A DNA stretch of 64,000 bases from SURF-43 sp964628985 (GCA_964628985.1 CAZVNJ010000003.1:1-64000), one strand, 5' to 3'. Shown: positions 7,630 to 16,227, counted from the first letter of the stretch. A program made the numbers and translations. The notes: a model not told the origin generated them from the letters alone.

Positions 7630-8726
7630 CCGTTCGGCAGCGTTCGGATCAAGACGATGTGGTCAGTCGCGGACTCGGGCGCCCACACCTCGCCAGGCCG
7701 CCCATGGATCTGGCGGACATTCCCCGCGCGCCCCTCGAGCGGGAACGACCTGAACTCGCCTGTGGCTGGGTCATAGCGCACCAGGGCATTCGCACCGAAG
7801 TCGGAGAGCCAGACGGCATCTCGCTCGTCGACATACACCGCGTATGCCTGAGGACGGTCGCCTGGGAGTTTCTTCTCGACCCACGTCTTGCTTGCGGGGT
7901 CGTACATGCCGACCTGACCGGCGGTCCACTCGCTCACCCACACGCGGCCGCGTGAGTCCGTCCACACGCGTCGCGCGCCCTGCCGTGCGGTGGGTGGCTC
8001 GACGACCTCCACGCGGCCCGTCGCAACATCGACCCGTGCTACGTGATTTCCTGCGAGCGAGGCGTACCAGACCGTGCCATCGGGCGTGGTCGTGATGCCG
8101 TAGGGGCCTGTGCCGCGTGGCGCGTCGAAAACGCGCATCTCCTTCGTGGCCGGATCCAGGAAGCCGTAGATGCCAGCCTGCCCCGTAAACCAGATCCGCC
8201 CGCGCTGGTCGAACGTCGCCGTGTTCAGGTTTGCGCGCGGCCGGTCGGCGGGCAGTGGATACACCGTGACCGCATCCGTCTTACCGTCCACACGGACGAT
8301 TGCGTTCAGTCCGCCGTCCGTCACCCAGGCCGTGCCATCTGAGCCCACGATGACCCCGTGCGGGGCGGAACCGGAGCCGAGTGGAATCTGCCGCGTCTTG
8401 CCCGTCTTCGGGTCCAGGTGGCCGAGGGCACCCTGGCGTTGCGCGGTGTACCAGACGCCACCGTCAGCGGCCGGGGCAACGTCGTGTGGGCCTGCTCCCG
8501 CTGGGACCGCGAAGCGCTGCGTCTCAAAGCGGACCGGACCACCGGCGGTCGTGGTCGCGGTGGCTCCCGCCGCAGTCGACGCAGCCCCCGGGCCTGCCGG
8601 GGAGGCAAACGGAATGGGAGTGCCTGAACCCGACGGCCCCGCTGTCCGCTCTGTGGCTCCGCACGCAACGAGCCAGCCCGCGAGCGCCGCGGCGATCAGC
8701 GCACGGCCGGGCCGGAATACGTTCAC
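7626..8726 (-). CDS. Exported Vgb-like beta-propeller lipoprotein
   Basis: A 366-residue protein related to virginiamycin B lyase and NHL-type propellers. Repeats of about 40 residues carry the pattern D-G-x-[VI]-W-[YFV] (GGVWYT, GTAWVT, GRIWFT, GTVWYA, GRVWVS, DAVWLS), each followed by a GxxxRxDPxTG-type strand. The N-terminus RPGRALIAAALAGWLVACG is a lipoprotein signal with lipobox LVAC, so the propeller is anchored outside the cell. A Ser/Thr/Gly/Pro-rich linker (about 25-70) follows the anchor. GTG 8726 is chosen because it gives a normal signal length; an ATG at 8771 would add 15 residues. True Vgb enzymes are cytoplasmic, so antibiotic inactivation is unlikely; a sensor or binding role is more plausible. 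It is coupled to the 80-residue gene downstream. Confidence 0.8.
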   Translation of the reverse strand: MNVFRPGRALIAAALAGWLVACGATERTAGPSGSGTPIPFASPAGPGAASTAAGATATTTAGGPVRFETQRFAVPAGAGPHDVAPAADGGVWYTAQRQGALGHLDPKTGKTRQIPLGSGSAPHGVIVGSDGTAWVTDGGLNAIVRVDGKTDAVTVYPLPADRPRANLNTATFDQRGRIWFTGQAGIYGFLDPATKEMRVFDAPRGTGPYGITTTPDGTVWYASLAGNHVARVDVATGRVEVVEPPTARQGARRVWTDSRGRVWVSEWTAGQVGMYDPASKTWVEKKLPGDRPQAYAVYVDERDAVWLSDFGANALVRYDPATGEFRSFPLEGRAGNVRQIHGRPGEVWAPESATDHIVLIRTLPNG

Positions 8727-8942
8727 AGGAGACGCCTCTCGCCGGACGCGGTAGGCTTCCCACCGTAGCATTCTGCTTCAGCCTCGGAGCGCCCGTTGAT
8801 TCGCAAGTAGGCTCGGTCGACGACTGAGTACCGCCGCCCTGAGGCGGCGTCGGGCATGCCAGCGGCATGACGGACTTGCAGCAGCCTCTCGTCTCGACTT
8901 CCGTCCTCGCGCACCGACCAGGCTGCTGCGCTGGAGCACACC

Positions 8943-10427
8943 GTGCTACGTCTCTCAAATGTCGCTGCCGAGATCGGTGGCCGCTGCCTCTTCCGCGGGC
9001 TGTCCACCACGCTCAACCAGGGCGACGTTGTCGGCATTGTCGGGCCCAACGGCTCCGGCAAGTCCACGCTCTTGCACATCATCGCGGGCAGCCGCGAGCC
9101 GGACGAGGGCCATGTGGACCGCGGGCGCGCCACCATCGGCGTGCTGCCCCAGGAACTCCCGCGCGCGGGTCGGCTGGCTGACCTGTTTCCGCACGCCACT
9201 GGCAGGCGGGCAATGGGTGGTGACGACTTGGAGGACGCCGTGCGCTCCCTCGACCCCAACCGGGATGCCTCGTTGTGCTCGGGCGGCGAAGTGGCCCGTC
9301 TCGCCCTGTTGGAACTGTCCATGACTGGCCCGGATGTCGTGCTGCTGGACGAACCGACGAACCACCTTGATGCGAGCGCAGGCGAGTGGCTCGCGCGACG
9401 GCTGCGCCACACTTCGAGCACGGTCCTCCTGGTCACGCACGACCGCGCCCTCCTCGACGAGGTCGCCACCGCCTTGCTGATCCTGCCAGGCGACGGCGAG
9501 ACCCCAGAGTGGTTCCTCGGCGGCTACTCAGCGTGGACGGAGGAATTGGCCCGCCGTCGAGAGCGGCAGCGCTCGGACTGGGAGCGGCAGGAACAGCGGG
9601 ACGCACGGCTGAGAGCGGCCATTCAGGCCGCGGAGGCTCGATCGCGTAGCATCGAGCGCTCGACTCAGGATTTCTACATCAGGAAACGCGCGGCGAAGGT
9701 CGCCCGCAACGCCGTGCGCCTGCGGAGTCGAATGCAACGTGAGGCGGACCGTGGTGAGCGCGTCTCTCGACCGGACGAGCGCAAGACAGGCCTCGGCGGC
9801 TCCGTGCGTTCCACCCAGCGGGGGGCGCGCGCGGTGGTGCGCGCCGAGGCAGCGACCTTCGAGCGCGGCGCCCGCCGATTGCTCGTCGCTGACGCCGTCA
9901 TCGAGCGGGGCGACCGCGTCGCGTTGATGGGGCCAAACGGCAGCGGCAAGACGACGCTGCTTGCGGCGATCCGTGACAGAGCGGCCCCTGACTCCGGTCG
10001 GTTGGACGTCACACCTGCCGTGCGTGTCGCCTACCTCGACCAGCACGGACTGGCGCTCGATGCCGCCGAGACACCGATCCATCTCCTCCGTTCCCGCGCA
10101 CCCATGGCCGAAGTGGAGGCCGCGAACCTGCTCCATCGGTTCTTCCTGGCACCGCAGGCCGTCCGGGCGCCGCTGGGCCGCCTGACGCCCGGCGAACGCC
10201 GGCGGCTCGAACTCGCAGCGCTCGTCGCCTCTGAGGTGGACCTCCTGCTCCTCGACGAGCCGACCAACCATCTCGACATCCCCGGACGAGAAGCGCTCGA
10301 GGAACTGTTGGACGAGTACACCGGTACCCTCCTCTTTGCCACCCATGACCGGTACACCGTGCGACGCCTGGCAACGCGCGTCCTCGCGATCGAGGAGGGA
10401 CGCCTGGTGGAACGGCCGCCCGGGTGA
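8943..10427 (+). CDS. ABC-F family ATPase
   Basis: A 494-residue protein with two ABC ATPase domains and no membrane segment, the layout of ABC-F translation factors and antibiotic-resistance (ribosome protection) proteins. Each half has Walker A (GPNGSGKST about 34-42; GPNGSGKTT about 330), a signature (SGGEVARLALLEL; TPGERRRLELAAL) and Walker B (VVLLDEPTNHLD; LLLLDEPTNHLD). The second signature is degenerate (TPGE rather than SGGE). The interdomain linker (about 200-290) is rich in Arg, Glu and Gln, as expected for the helical P-site tRNA interaction motif. GTG start at 8943. The specific ABC-F subclass cannot be assigned by eye. Confidence 0.9.
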   Translation: MLRLSNVAAEIGGRCLFRGLSTTLNQGDVVGIVGPNGSGKSTLLHIIAGSREPDEGHVDRGRATIGVLPQELPRAGRLADLFPHATGRRAMGGDDLEDAVRSLDPNRDASLCSGGEVARLALLELSMTGPDVVLLDEPTNHLDASAGEWLARRLRHTSSTVLLVTHDRALLDEVATALLILPGDGETPEWFLGGYSAWTEELARRRERQRSDWERQEQRDARLRAAIQAAEARSRSIERSTQDFYIRKRAAKVARNAVRLRSRMQREADRGERVSRPDERKTGLGGSVRSTQRGARAVVRAEAATFERGARRLLVADAVIERGDRVALMGPNGSGKTTLLAAIRDRAAPDSGRLDVTPAVRVAYLDQHGLALDAAETPIHLLRSRAPMAEVEAANLLHRFFLAPQAVRAPLGRLTPGERRRLELAALVASEVDLLLLDEPTNHLDIPGREALEELLDEYTGTLLFATHDRYTVRRLATRVLAIEEGRLVERPPG

Positions 10428-10452
10428 GTCGGGCCGCGGGTATCCTGAGTAG

Positions 10453-10650
10453 ATGCCACGGCTCGACCCACTGCTGGAGGAGTTCTTCATCGCCCTCGTG
10501 ACGATGACGGTGCTCGCCGCGATCGTGGCGGTGCTCTTCTGGTGGGTGACGGGCCACTCGCCATGGCCGTACGTGATCATTGCCGAGATCGGTGCCTTCG
10601 GCTGGGGCACCGCAATGCTCGCGCTCGCCTCGCCTCGGAACCGCCGCTAG
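10453..10650 (+). CDS. Small two-helix membrane protein, 65 residues
   Basis: A 65-residue protein with two hydrophobic segments (about 11-31 and 39-58) and a basic C-terminus (PRNRR). No named family is recognised. Its TAG stop shares a base with the GTG start of the following VanZ-like gene (TAGTG), which supports it as a real, translationally coupled gene. It may be a small partner of the VanZ-like protein in the membrane; this is inference from coupling only. Confidence 0.6.
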   Translation: MPRLDPLLEEFFIALVTMTVLAAIVAVLFWWVTGHSPWPYVIIAEIGAFGWGTAMLALASPRNRR

Positions 10651-11054
10651 TGCTCCTCTGGACCGCCCGAGGCGCCACGCTCGCAGCCGTGAGCGTGGCC
10701 TGTTACCTCACCCTGACGCCCGACCCATCCGGCAGCGGCAGGCTGCCGGACTGGCTGGGGCACCTGATCATCTTCGCGGGCGTTGGTGGAAGTTTTGCGC
10801 TGCTGCGGCGCGTCTCGAGATGGCCGCGTGCATACCTCACACACCTCGCCCTCCTCATCATCGTGCTCGGGGTCATGACCGAGGTCGGCCAGGCCTTCGT
10901 GGGCCGGGACTCGAGCGTGCTCGATTTCGTCTGCGATCTGGCCGGTGGGCTAGGGGCACTCTTCGGGGGGACGGCGATCCTGGAAGGCCTGTTCCCTGAA
11001 GCAGCCGGCCCGCAGCCCCGCGGCACAGGATCTCCAGAAGGTCCTCGGACGTAA
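10650..11054 (+). CDS. VanZ-like membrane protein
   Basis: A 134-residue integral membrane protein with about four hydrophobic segments. The VanZ-family pattern is seen: an early segment ending SxxCYLTLTPDP, then LPDWLGHLIIFAGVGGSFALL (the conserved D-K/H-x-x-H-region), and later GxxTEVGQAFVGRDSSVLDFVCDLAGGLGAL with the family's Q-F-x-x-R-x-x-S-x-x-D core. VanZ confers low-level teicoplanin resistance in enterococci; most chromosomal VanZ-like proteins have unknown roles in the envelope. The GTG start at 10650 is fixed by overlap with the upstream stop. The dioxygenase gene follows after about 60 bases. Confidence 0.8.
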   Translation: MLLWTARGATLAAVSVACYLTLTPDPSGSGRLPDWLGHLIIFAGVGGSFALLRRVSRWPRAYLTHLALLIIVLGVMTEVGQAFVGRDSSVLDFVCDLAGGLGALFGGTAILEGLFPEAAGPQPRGTGSPEGPRT

Positions 11055-11113
11055 TAAGAATGAACCCGGCGGAGCATGGACGCGAGACCGACGGAAGAAG
11101 GCGGGAGGGCCGC

Positions 11114-11926
11114 ATGGAGAATGACGACCAGCCGATCGGTCGCATCCTGACGAGACGCGAGGCACTCGTCCTCCTGGGGTCCGCGAGCCTGGGTGCCGCC
11201 TTCCTGGCGGCCTGCGACGGTGAGCCCCGGCCACCAGGGCCGGCGGTCCCCGCCAGCGTCTCCGCCACCGCACCCGGGAGCGCCGCCACCACCTCCACGG
11301 CGCCCACGAGCGCCCCAGAAGCTGTCGCGGTGCCCTCGTGTATCGTCCGCCCCGCACTCACCGAGGGGCCGTTTTTCGTCGACGAGCGACTCAACCGGAC
11401 CGACATCCGGACCGACCCGTCCGACAACAGCGTCGTCGCGGGTGTGCCGCTCGCGGTGACCTTCAGAGTCGCCTCGATTGCCTCGAACGCATGCAATGCG
11501 CTCGGTGGCGCAACCGTCGACCTGTGGCAGTGCGACGCCATCGGTCGGTATTCGGATGTGCATGACGGGCGGACTGATCTGCGTGGCAAGAAGTTCCTGC
11601 GCGGCTACCAGATCACCGACGCCGGCGGCCGCGCCCACTTCATGACGATTTACCCGGGCTGGTATCCGGGCCGCGCTGCCCACATTCATTTCAAGATCAG
11701 GACCGTGAGCAGCGGCCGTACTGCCGACTTCACCTCCCAGTTGTTCTTCGATGAGTCAGTCAACGAAGAGGTGTACGCGAACGCGCCATACAACAGACCG
11801 GGCAACCGCACGCGCAATACGGGCGACGGCATCTTCCAGCAGTCCGGGGGAAAGTTGCTCGTCCCCGTCACGAGGACTGCGACGGGGTATGCCGCCACGT
11901 TCGACATCGGGCTGCAGGCCGTCTAG
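11114..11926 (+). CDS. Exported intradiol ring-cleavage dioxygenase (Tat lipoprotein)
   Basis: A 270-residue member of the intradiol dioxygenase family, related to protocatechuate 3,4-dioxygenase beta; family enzymes split catechol-type rings between the hydroxyls with Fe(III). The core shows TEGPFFVDE, GxxVDLWQCDAIGRYSDVHDG, RGYQITDAGGRAHFMTIYPGWYPGR and AAHIHFKI, supplying two Tyr and two His as iron ligands. The N-terminus is unusual: TRREALVLLG followed by a hydrophobic run and AAC, a twin-arginine signal with a lipobox, so the enzyme would fold with iron inside and be anchored outside. A Ser/Thr/Ala/Pro-rich linker follows. ATG 11114 is preferred over 11060 because GGGAGG lies just upstream. 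Exported family members are known in other bacteria and fungi; their substrates are mostly undefined, perhaps lignin-derived or polymeric aromatics. Confidence 0.88.
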   Translation: MENDDQPIGRILTRREALVLLGSASLGAAFLAACDGEPRPPGPAVPASVSATAPGSAATTSTAPTSAPEAVAVPSCIVRPALTEGPFFVDERLNRTDIRTDPSDNSVVAGVPLAVTFRVASIASNACNALGGATVDLWQCDAIGRYSDVHDGRTDLRGKKFLRGYQITDAGGRAHFMTIYPGWYPGRAAHIHFKIRTVSSGRTADFTSQLFFDESVNEEVYANAPYNRPGNRTRNTGDGIFQQSGGKLLVPVTRTATGYAATFDIGLQAV

Positions 11927-11941
11927 GCCGGCCGAGGTGGG

Positions 11942-12145
11942 CTATTCGACAACCCAGGCGATCGCCTGCTTGGGGCAGAGACGGATGGCGCGTTCGACCT
12001 TCGCGCGGAGCTCCGTCGCGCCCTCGGCGACCTCGTCAAGTACCACCTGGCCCCATCCGTCGCTGTCGATGCGGAAGACCTCTGGCGCCGTGATGGCACA
12101 GCGCCCATGGCCTTCGCACTGATCCGGATCGATCCGCACTCGCAT
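11942..12145 (-). CDS. [3Fe-4S]-type ferredoxin for the adjacent P450
   Basis: A 67-residue ferredoxin with the motif C-EGHGR-C-AITAPE and, near the end, CP (LCPKQAI). The position normally held by the second cysteine of a CxxCxxC motif is Gly/His, which is the hallmark of single-cluster [3Fe-4S] ferredoxins that pass electrons to actinobacterial-type P450s. It directly follows the P450 gene (stop at 12157), with the ATG at 12145 chosen; a TTG at 12160 would overlap the P450 stop but add only five residues. No ferredoxin reductase is visible nearby. Confidence 0.9.
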   Translation of the reverse strand: MRVRIDPDQCEGHGRCAITAPEVFRIDSDGWGQVVLDEVAEGATELRAKVERAIRLCPKQAIAWVVE

Positions 12146-12156
12146 AGACGCCCTCG

Positions 12157-13440
12157 TCAACGCGCCGGAGTGAATGTCACCGGCAAGTGCTTAATGCCGT
12201 TGATGAAATTGGAACGCAACCGGTCGGGCGGTGCGGCCATCTGGATGTCTGGGAACCGTCGGAACAGTTCCTCAAACATCACGCGCATCTCCTTCCGCGC
12301 GAAGCCAGCACCGAGACAGAAGTGCTCCCCGATGCCGAAGGCGAGGTGTTCGTTCGGGGTCCGCGTGATATCGAATCGGTACGGGTCGGGGAAGATCTCC
12401 TCGTCCCGATTGGCCGATGGGTACCACATGATCACGCGGTCGCCTGCAGCGATCCGCTGGCCGCGCACTTCGACGCCCGCCGTCGCGACGCGGGCCATGT
12501 GGTGCACGGGCGAGGTCCAGCGCAGGATCTCCTCGATCGCACTGTCCATCAGCGACGGGTCAGCCTGCAGGCGAGCGCGTTCTTCGGGGTGCTCACAGAG
12601 GGCGACGAGGCCGCCGGAGATTGCGTTCCGCGTCGTCTCGTTTCCTGCGAGGATGATCAAGAAACAGAACGCTAGGATGTCCTGGTCCGTGAGGCGCTCC
12701 CCGTCCACGTCCGCCTCCAGCAGGATGCTGACGAGGTCGTCCTCAAGCGGTTCACGCCGGCGCCGCTCCAGCACTTCGGCGAAATAGCCCAGCATGCGCA
12801 TCTCGCCGCTCATGCTCGTCTGGCGCTCCGCCTCACCCGAACCGCGTACCTCCTCTGGCACCTCGGACTGGTACTCGGGATCGCCCGCGCCCAGGACGGA
12901 GTTCGTCAGTTCGAACATGAGCGGCCAGACGTCCTGCGGGAGGCCCATCATGCCGCAGATCACCGCGAGCGGGAGCTGGCTGGAGATGTCGAGGACGAAG
13001 TCGCAGTCGTCGCGCCCCGCAACTCGGTCCAGGATCTCGTTCGTGACTTCTCGGATGCGCGGTTCCATCGCGTTCACGGCCCTCGGTGTGAAGCCCTTGT
13101 TCACGAGACGCCGCATCTTCACGTGGCGGGGCGGGTCCATGGTGATCAGGCTCACGCCGCCGTCGCCCGGGCGCGGCGGGACGTAGTCCCCCACGTCCCT
13201 CAGCCCCGCGCCCGCGATCCCGTGCGAGGAGATGAACAACTCCGGGTGCCGAGAGACGAACAGGATGTCCTCATACTTGGTGAAGGACCAGAACCCATTG
13301 AGGCGCTCCGTGCCCGGGTGCCAGGGCACCGGGCGCTCCCTCCGCAGGAGGCGGAACGCCTCATGGGCCTCGGCACGCTCGAATAGCCGTGCGTCGAGGA
13401 GGTCGATCCCCAGTGGCAGCGTCGCAGGGTCCAGTGGCAC
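12157..13440 (-). CDS. Cytochrome P450
   Basis: A 427-residue soluble bacterial P450 monooxygenase. The diagnostic elements are all present: I-helix oxygen-binding AGNETTRNAI (about 265-274), K-helix ExxR in IEEILRW, the R-x-x-A-G-D-RVIMWYPSANRDEE segment, and the heme-thiolate motif FGIGEHFCLGA with Cys375. It resembles CYP families that act on steroids, terpenes or fatty acids (CYP125/124/142-like in layout), but I cannot assign a substrate. The ferredoxin gene is directly downstream and should supply electrons. Upstream on the same strand are an alpha/beta hydrolase, a lactonase-like PTE protein and an MBL hydrolase, suggesting a catabolic group. Confidence 0.93.
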   Translation of the reverse strand: MPLDPATLPLGIDLLDARLFERAEAHEAFRLLRRERPVPWHPGTERLNGFWSFTKYEDILFVSRHPELFISSHGIAGAGLRDVGDYVPPRPGDGGVSLITMDPPRHVKMRRLVNKGFTPRAVNAMEPRIREVTNEILDRVAGRDDCDFVLDISSQLPLAVICGMMGLPQDVWPLMFELTNSVLGAGDPEYQSEVPEEVRGSGEAERQTSMSGEMRMLGYFAEVLERRRREPLEDDLVSILLEADVDGERLTDQDILAFCFLIILAGNETTRNAISGGLVALCEHPEERARLQADPSLMDSAIEEILRWTSPVHHMARVATAGVEVRGQRIAAGDRVIMWYPSANRDEEIFPDPYRFDITRTPNEHLAFGIGEHFCLGAGFARKEMRVMFEELFRRFPDIQMAAPPDRLRSNFINGIKHLPVTFTPAR

Positions 13441-13464
13441 GGTCCGCCCCCCGTCTGGGGCTGC

Positions 13465-14196
13465 CTACTGGCAGCGCGCCAGATGCTCCTTCAGCAGCCG
13501 GTTGAACTCGTCGGGCGCTTCCAGGTTCGACAGGTGGCCGGCCCGATCGATGATCTTTAGGGTCGCTCCGGGCACCTGCTCGGCCATCGGCTTCGACACC
13601 TCTGCAGGGATCAGCGTGTCGCCTGCTGAGGTGATGATGAGCGTCGGCACCTTGATCCCTGCAAGGTCCGGCGTTGAGTCCACCCGGTCTGCCATCGCCT
13701 CAGACGCCAGGGCGATCGCCTCGGCCGGCTGGCGGCCAATGATCGTCTTGATCCGCATCCGGAGGTCGGGCGAGGCATGCTCCGAAAGCAAGGGGGGTGG
13801 CGACTCCACCAGGAAGCCATTGCCCTCCGCGCGTAGCCGCTTCGCAAGGTCCGCGCGCCGCTGTTTCCCGGCGTCGTCGTCGCCACCTGACTTCGTGTTC
13901 GCGAGGACCAGCCCGGCCACGAGGTCCGGGTGCCGCCGCAAGAACGAGAAGGCGACGTAGCCGCCCATCGAAAGTCCGCAGACCACGACACGGTCGATCC
14001 CGGTCCCACCGAGGGCCAGCGCAGCAGCATCGGCTGCGGTGTCCATCCAACCCTCGCGTGCTGCCAGGGGAGCGCCGCCGAACCCAGGCAGGTTCACCGT
14101 CACCACGGGCGCCGCATCACTGAGGCCGGCGACCTGTTCATCCCACATGTCAGCGTCCAACGGGAAAGCGTGAAGAAGAAGGATGCCAGTGGTCAT
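13465..14196 (-). CDS. Alpha/beta-fold hydrolase (enol-lactonase-like)
   Basis: A 243-residue cytoplasmic alpha/beta hydrolase. The nucleophile elbow is GLSMGGY (Ser76), the acid is in SAGDTLIP (about residue 195) and the histidine in RAGHLSNLE (about 223). The oxyanion region is LLHAFPLDADMWDEQ. The size and the AGHLSN-EAPDEFN end resemble 3-oxoadipate enol-lactonase (PcaD)-like enzymes, but many hydrolases share them. It lies 24 bases upstream of the P450 gene on the same strand, in a likely transcript running toward the ferredoxin. Substrate unknown. Confidence 0.85.
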   Translation of the reverse strand: MTTGILLLHAFPLDADMWDEQVAGLSDAAPVVTVNLPGFGGAPLAAREGWMDTAADAAALALGGTGIDRVVVCGLSMGGYVAFSFLRRHPDLVAGLVLANTKSGGDDDAGKQRRADLAKRLRAEGNGFLVESPPPLLSEHASPDLRMRIKTIIGRQPAEAIALASEAMADRVDSTPDLAGIKVPTLIITSAGDTLIPAEVSKPMAEQVPGATLKIIDRAGHLSNLEAPDEFNRLLKEHLARCQ

Positions 14197-14281
14197 TCAG
14201 AACTCCCAACCGCGGGGTCGCCCGCGCATGCGTAGTGTTGATGCCGCTTCCAGTATGCCAGCCGCGCCCTCCGGATCGGGC

Positions 14282-15226
14282 TCAAGCACCCTCACCGGTC
14301 AGGAATCGCCTCGGAACGTCCACCATCATGGTGTGAATGTCCGCCTCGGAGACTCCTGCGGCCCTCAGTGCCGGGATCGCCACCGTACTGACGAAGAGGT
14401 AGCGAGTGGGGCCGTTGACCGCGGGTGCTGGCATGCCAGCCCGGATCGGCGCCGGGGCATAGTCGTGCCCCAACATCAGCCGCCCCACCCATCCCCGGTC
14501 GATGAGCGCCTTCACCGTGGCGTTTCGGGTCTCCCACGGGAGGCGTCCCGCTGCACCGGGGTAGCGGTCCATCGATAGGTATACACCGGTCTGGAGGAGC
14601 GACTCCAAGTAGTCCACGTCATCGGTGTCCGCGCTGTGTCCGATGCAGATGCGGTCCATCGGCGCGCGCTCATCGAGGAAGATCTCCACCTGCCGGGCGC
14701 CGACCCGCTCCGGGGCCCACTGGTGTGTCGAGATCGGGCAGCCCGTCTCGCGGAGGGCGCGCGCGGCGCCTCGGACGATCCGCTCGCCCTCGGGTGTCAC
14801 GCCGCCCATGTCGTTGGCGACCTTGATCGCCCCGGCCTTCACGCCGGTATCCTCGATTCCGACCGTGATCTCGCGGACGAAGATGCTCGCGATCTCGTCC
14901 AGGTCGCGCGCCCAGAACGCGCGGGGGACATCCCGCCAGATGCCGGTGGCCATCACTACGTTCATTCCGGACTCACGCGCAACGTCTTGGACGAAGTGCA
15001 CGTCCCTGCCGAGGTCGGGCGTGGTGAGGTCGATGATCGTGTCGACGCCACCCGCCTTGGCCTCGGTAAGTTCTCGGACGGCGTTAGCCCTCGACAGATC
15101 CCAGTCGTACAACCACGGGTAGTGCTTGTTGTCCTCACCCATCCCCACGAGCACGTGCTCATGGCTCAACGTCACGCCGAGCCGGGACGCGTCGATCGGA
15201 CCAAGGACAGTCTCAACTGTGGGCAT
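14282..15226 (-). CDS. Phosphotriesterase-family amidohydrolase (lactonase-like)
   Basis: A 314-residue TIM-barrel hydrolase of the phosphotriesterase/PTE-like lactonase family. Metal ligands are visible at the right strand ends: SHEH (about 22-24), the bridging-Lys strand VKAGAIKVAN (about 140), STHQ (about 170), IGHSADTDD (about 200) and LGHDYAP (about 260). The bridging lysine is normally carbamylated. ATG 15226 is preferred over the GTG at 15235 because GGAGGT lies seven bases before it. Family members hydrolyse lactones and, secondarily, organophosphates. It precedes the alpha/beta hydrolase and P450 in the same direction, so a lactone or ester intermediate is a reasonable substrate guess. 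Confidence 0.88.
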   Translation of the reverse strand: MPTVETVLGPIDASRLGVTLSHEHVLVGMGEDNKHYPWLYDWDLSRANAVRELTEAKAGGVDTIIDLTTPDLGRDVHFVQDVARESGMNVVMATGIWRDVPRAFWARDLDEIASIFVREITVGIEDTGVKAGAIKVANDMGGVTPEGERIVRGAARALRETGCPISTHQWAPERVGARQVEIFLDERAPMDRICIGHSADTDDVDYLESLLQTGVYLSMDRYPGAAGRLPWETRNATVKALIDRGWVGRLMLGHDYAPAPIRAGMPAPAVNGPTRYLFVSTVAIPALRAAGVSEADIHTMMVDVPRRFLTGEGA

Positions 15227-15324
15227 CTGGGGCACCTCCGCCGCGGCATCCTACCGCCTCCCGCCCGAGGGCGGCCGCGCAGCGGTGCGGGCCGCCAGCC
15301 GACGGCGTTGACAGCCGCCGTCAC

Positions 15325-16167
15325 TCAGCGCTGGATCTGTCGCTGCATGCGCGCGACGCCGTCGCCCAGACGCTCGAATCCACGCCATCCTCCGAACCGC
15401 CCCTCCAGCGCGCGCCGGACGGTCGCGGTCGCCGCCGCCAGGTCCTCGCCCTCCGTGAGGGCGTCCTCCGCGTGAGACACCAGTTCCGCGATGAAGTCGC
15501 GGGCCTCGACCATGGCCTCCTTCGCACCGATCGGGCCGTGGCCGGAGACGAACCGCTCGAACGGGAGGCTGAGGACGCGCGTGTCCGTCTGTACCCAGTC
15601 CACCATGTAGCCGTCGAGCATGTACGGCACTCCGCCGTCCTGGGCCACGTCTCCGGTGAACAGTAGGCCGTCATCCGGGAGGCTGATGAATATGTCGCCA
15701 CTCGTGTGCGCCCGGCCAAGGTAGACGAGGTCGATCCGCCGGCCTCCGAAGTGCAACTCGAGGCGATCGGTGAAGGTGAGGTCGGGAGGGGTAATGCGGA
15801 CCGTCTTCAGTTCCTCGGCCCATTCGTTGCCGCGGGCGATCACCCCGGCGCGCCACGCCTCGCCCACTTCCTCCAGTTCCCGCCGACAGTTGACGTGGCC
15901 GATGATCGTGGCATCCGTGAACTCTTCGTTCCCAAAGGCGTGGTCCCAATGGCCATGGGTGTCCACCACGTACTTGACCGGCTTGTCCGTCAGGCGGCGG
16001 ACGTCCGCCCGCAGATCACGCGCGAACGAGGGGACGCGTAACGAGTCGATCACGAGGACGGAGTCGTCGCCGACGATGATCCCGGCGTTCGTGAGCCCTT
16101 CGTGCAACCGTGCGAACACTCCGTTCGCGACCTCGACGATCTCCACCCCGGCACCACCAGTGACCAT
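15325..16167 (-). CDS. MBL-fold metallo-hydrolase
   Basis: A 280-residue metallo-beta-lactamase-fold hydrolase with the zinc motif THGHWDHAFGN (His71, His73, Asp75, His76), a further His in GHVNCRRE, the Asp ligand in FTGDVAQDGG and the late histidine in FVSGHGPIG. The N-terminal EVANGVFARLHEG...TNAGIIVGDDSVLVIDS pattern is that of the large subgroup annotated as cyclases or quinoprotein-relay-like hydrolases. The AHTSGDIFISLP strand is conserved there. Start ATG 16167 has GGAG seven bases upstream. Probably co-directional with the lactonase downstream. Substrate not determinable. Confidence 0.88.
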   Translation of the reverse strand: MVTGGAGVEIVEVANGVFARLHEGLTNAGIIVGDDSVLVIDSLRVPSFARDLRADVRRLTDKPVKYVVDTHGHWDHAFGNEEFTDATIIGHVNCRRELEEVGEAWRAGVIARGNEWAEELKTVRITPPDLTFTDRLELHFGGRRIDLVYLGRAHTSGDIFISLPDDGLLFTGDVAQDGGVPYMLDGYMVDWVQTDTRVLSLPFERFVSGHGPIGAKEAMVEARDFIAELVSHAEDALTEGEDLAAATATVRRALEGRFGGWRGFERLGDGVARMQRQIQR

Positions 16168-16227
16168 GAGGCTCTCCTCTCGCTCGGGCCGTCAGGCACG
16201 CCCGAGCATAGGGCGCGACTGCCTCGG

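Noticed and set aside
7626..8726. True virginiamycin B lyase (streptogramin resistance)
   Set aside because: The propeller pattern is shared, but this protein has a lipoprotein signal and linker, whereas resistance lyases are cytoplasmic; named only as Vgb-like.
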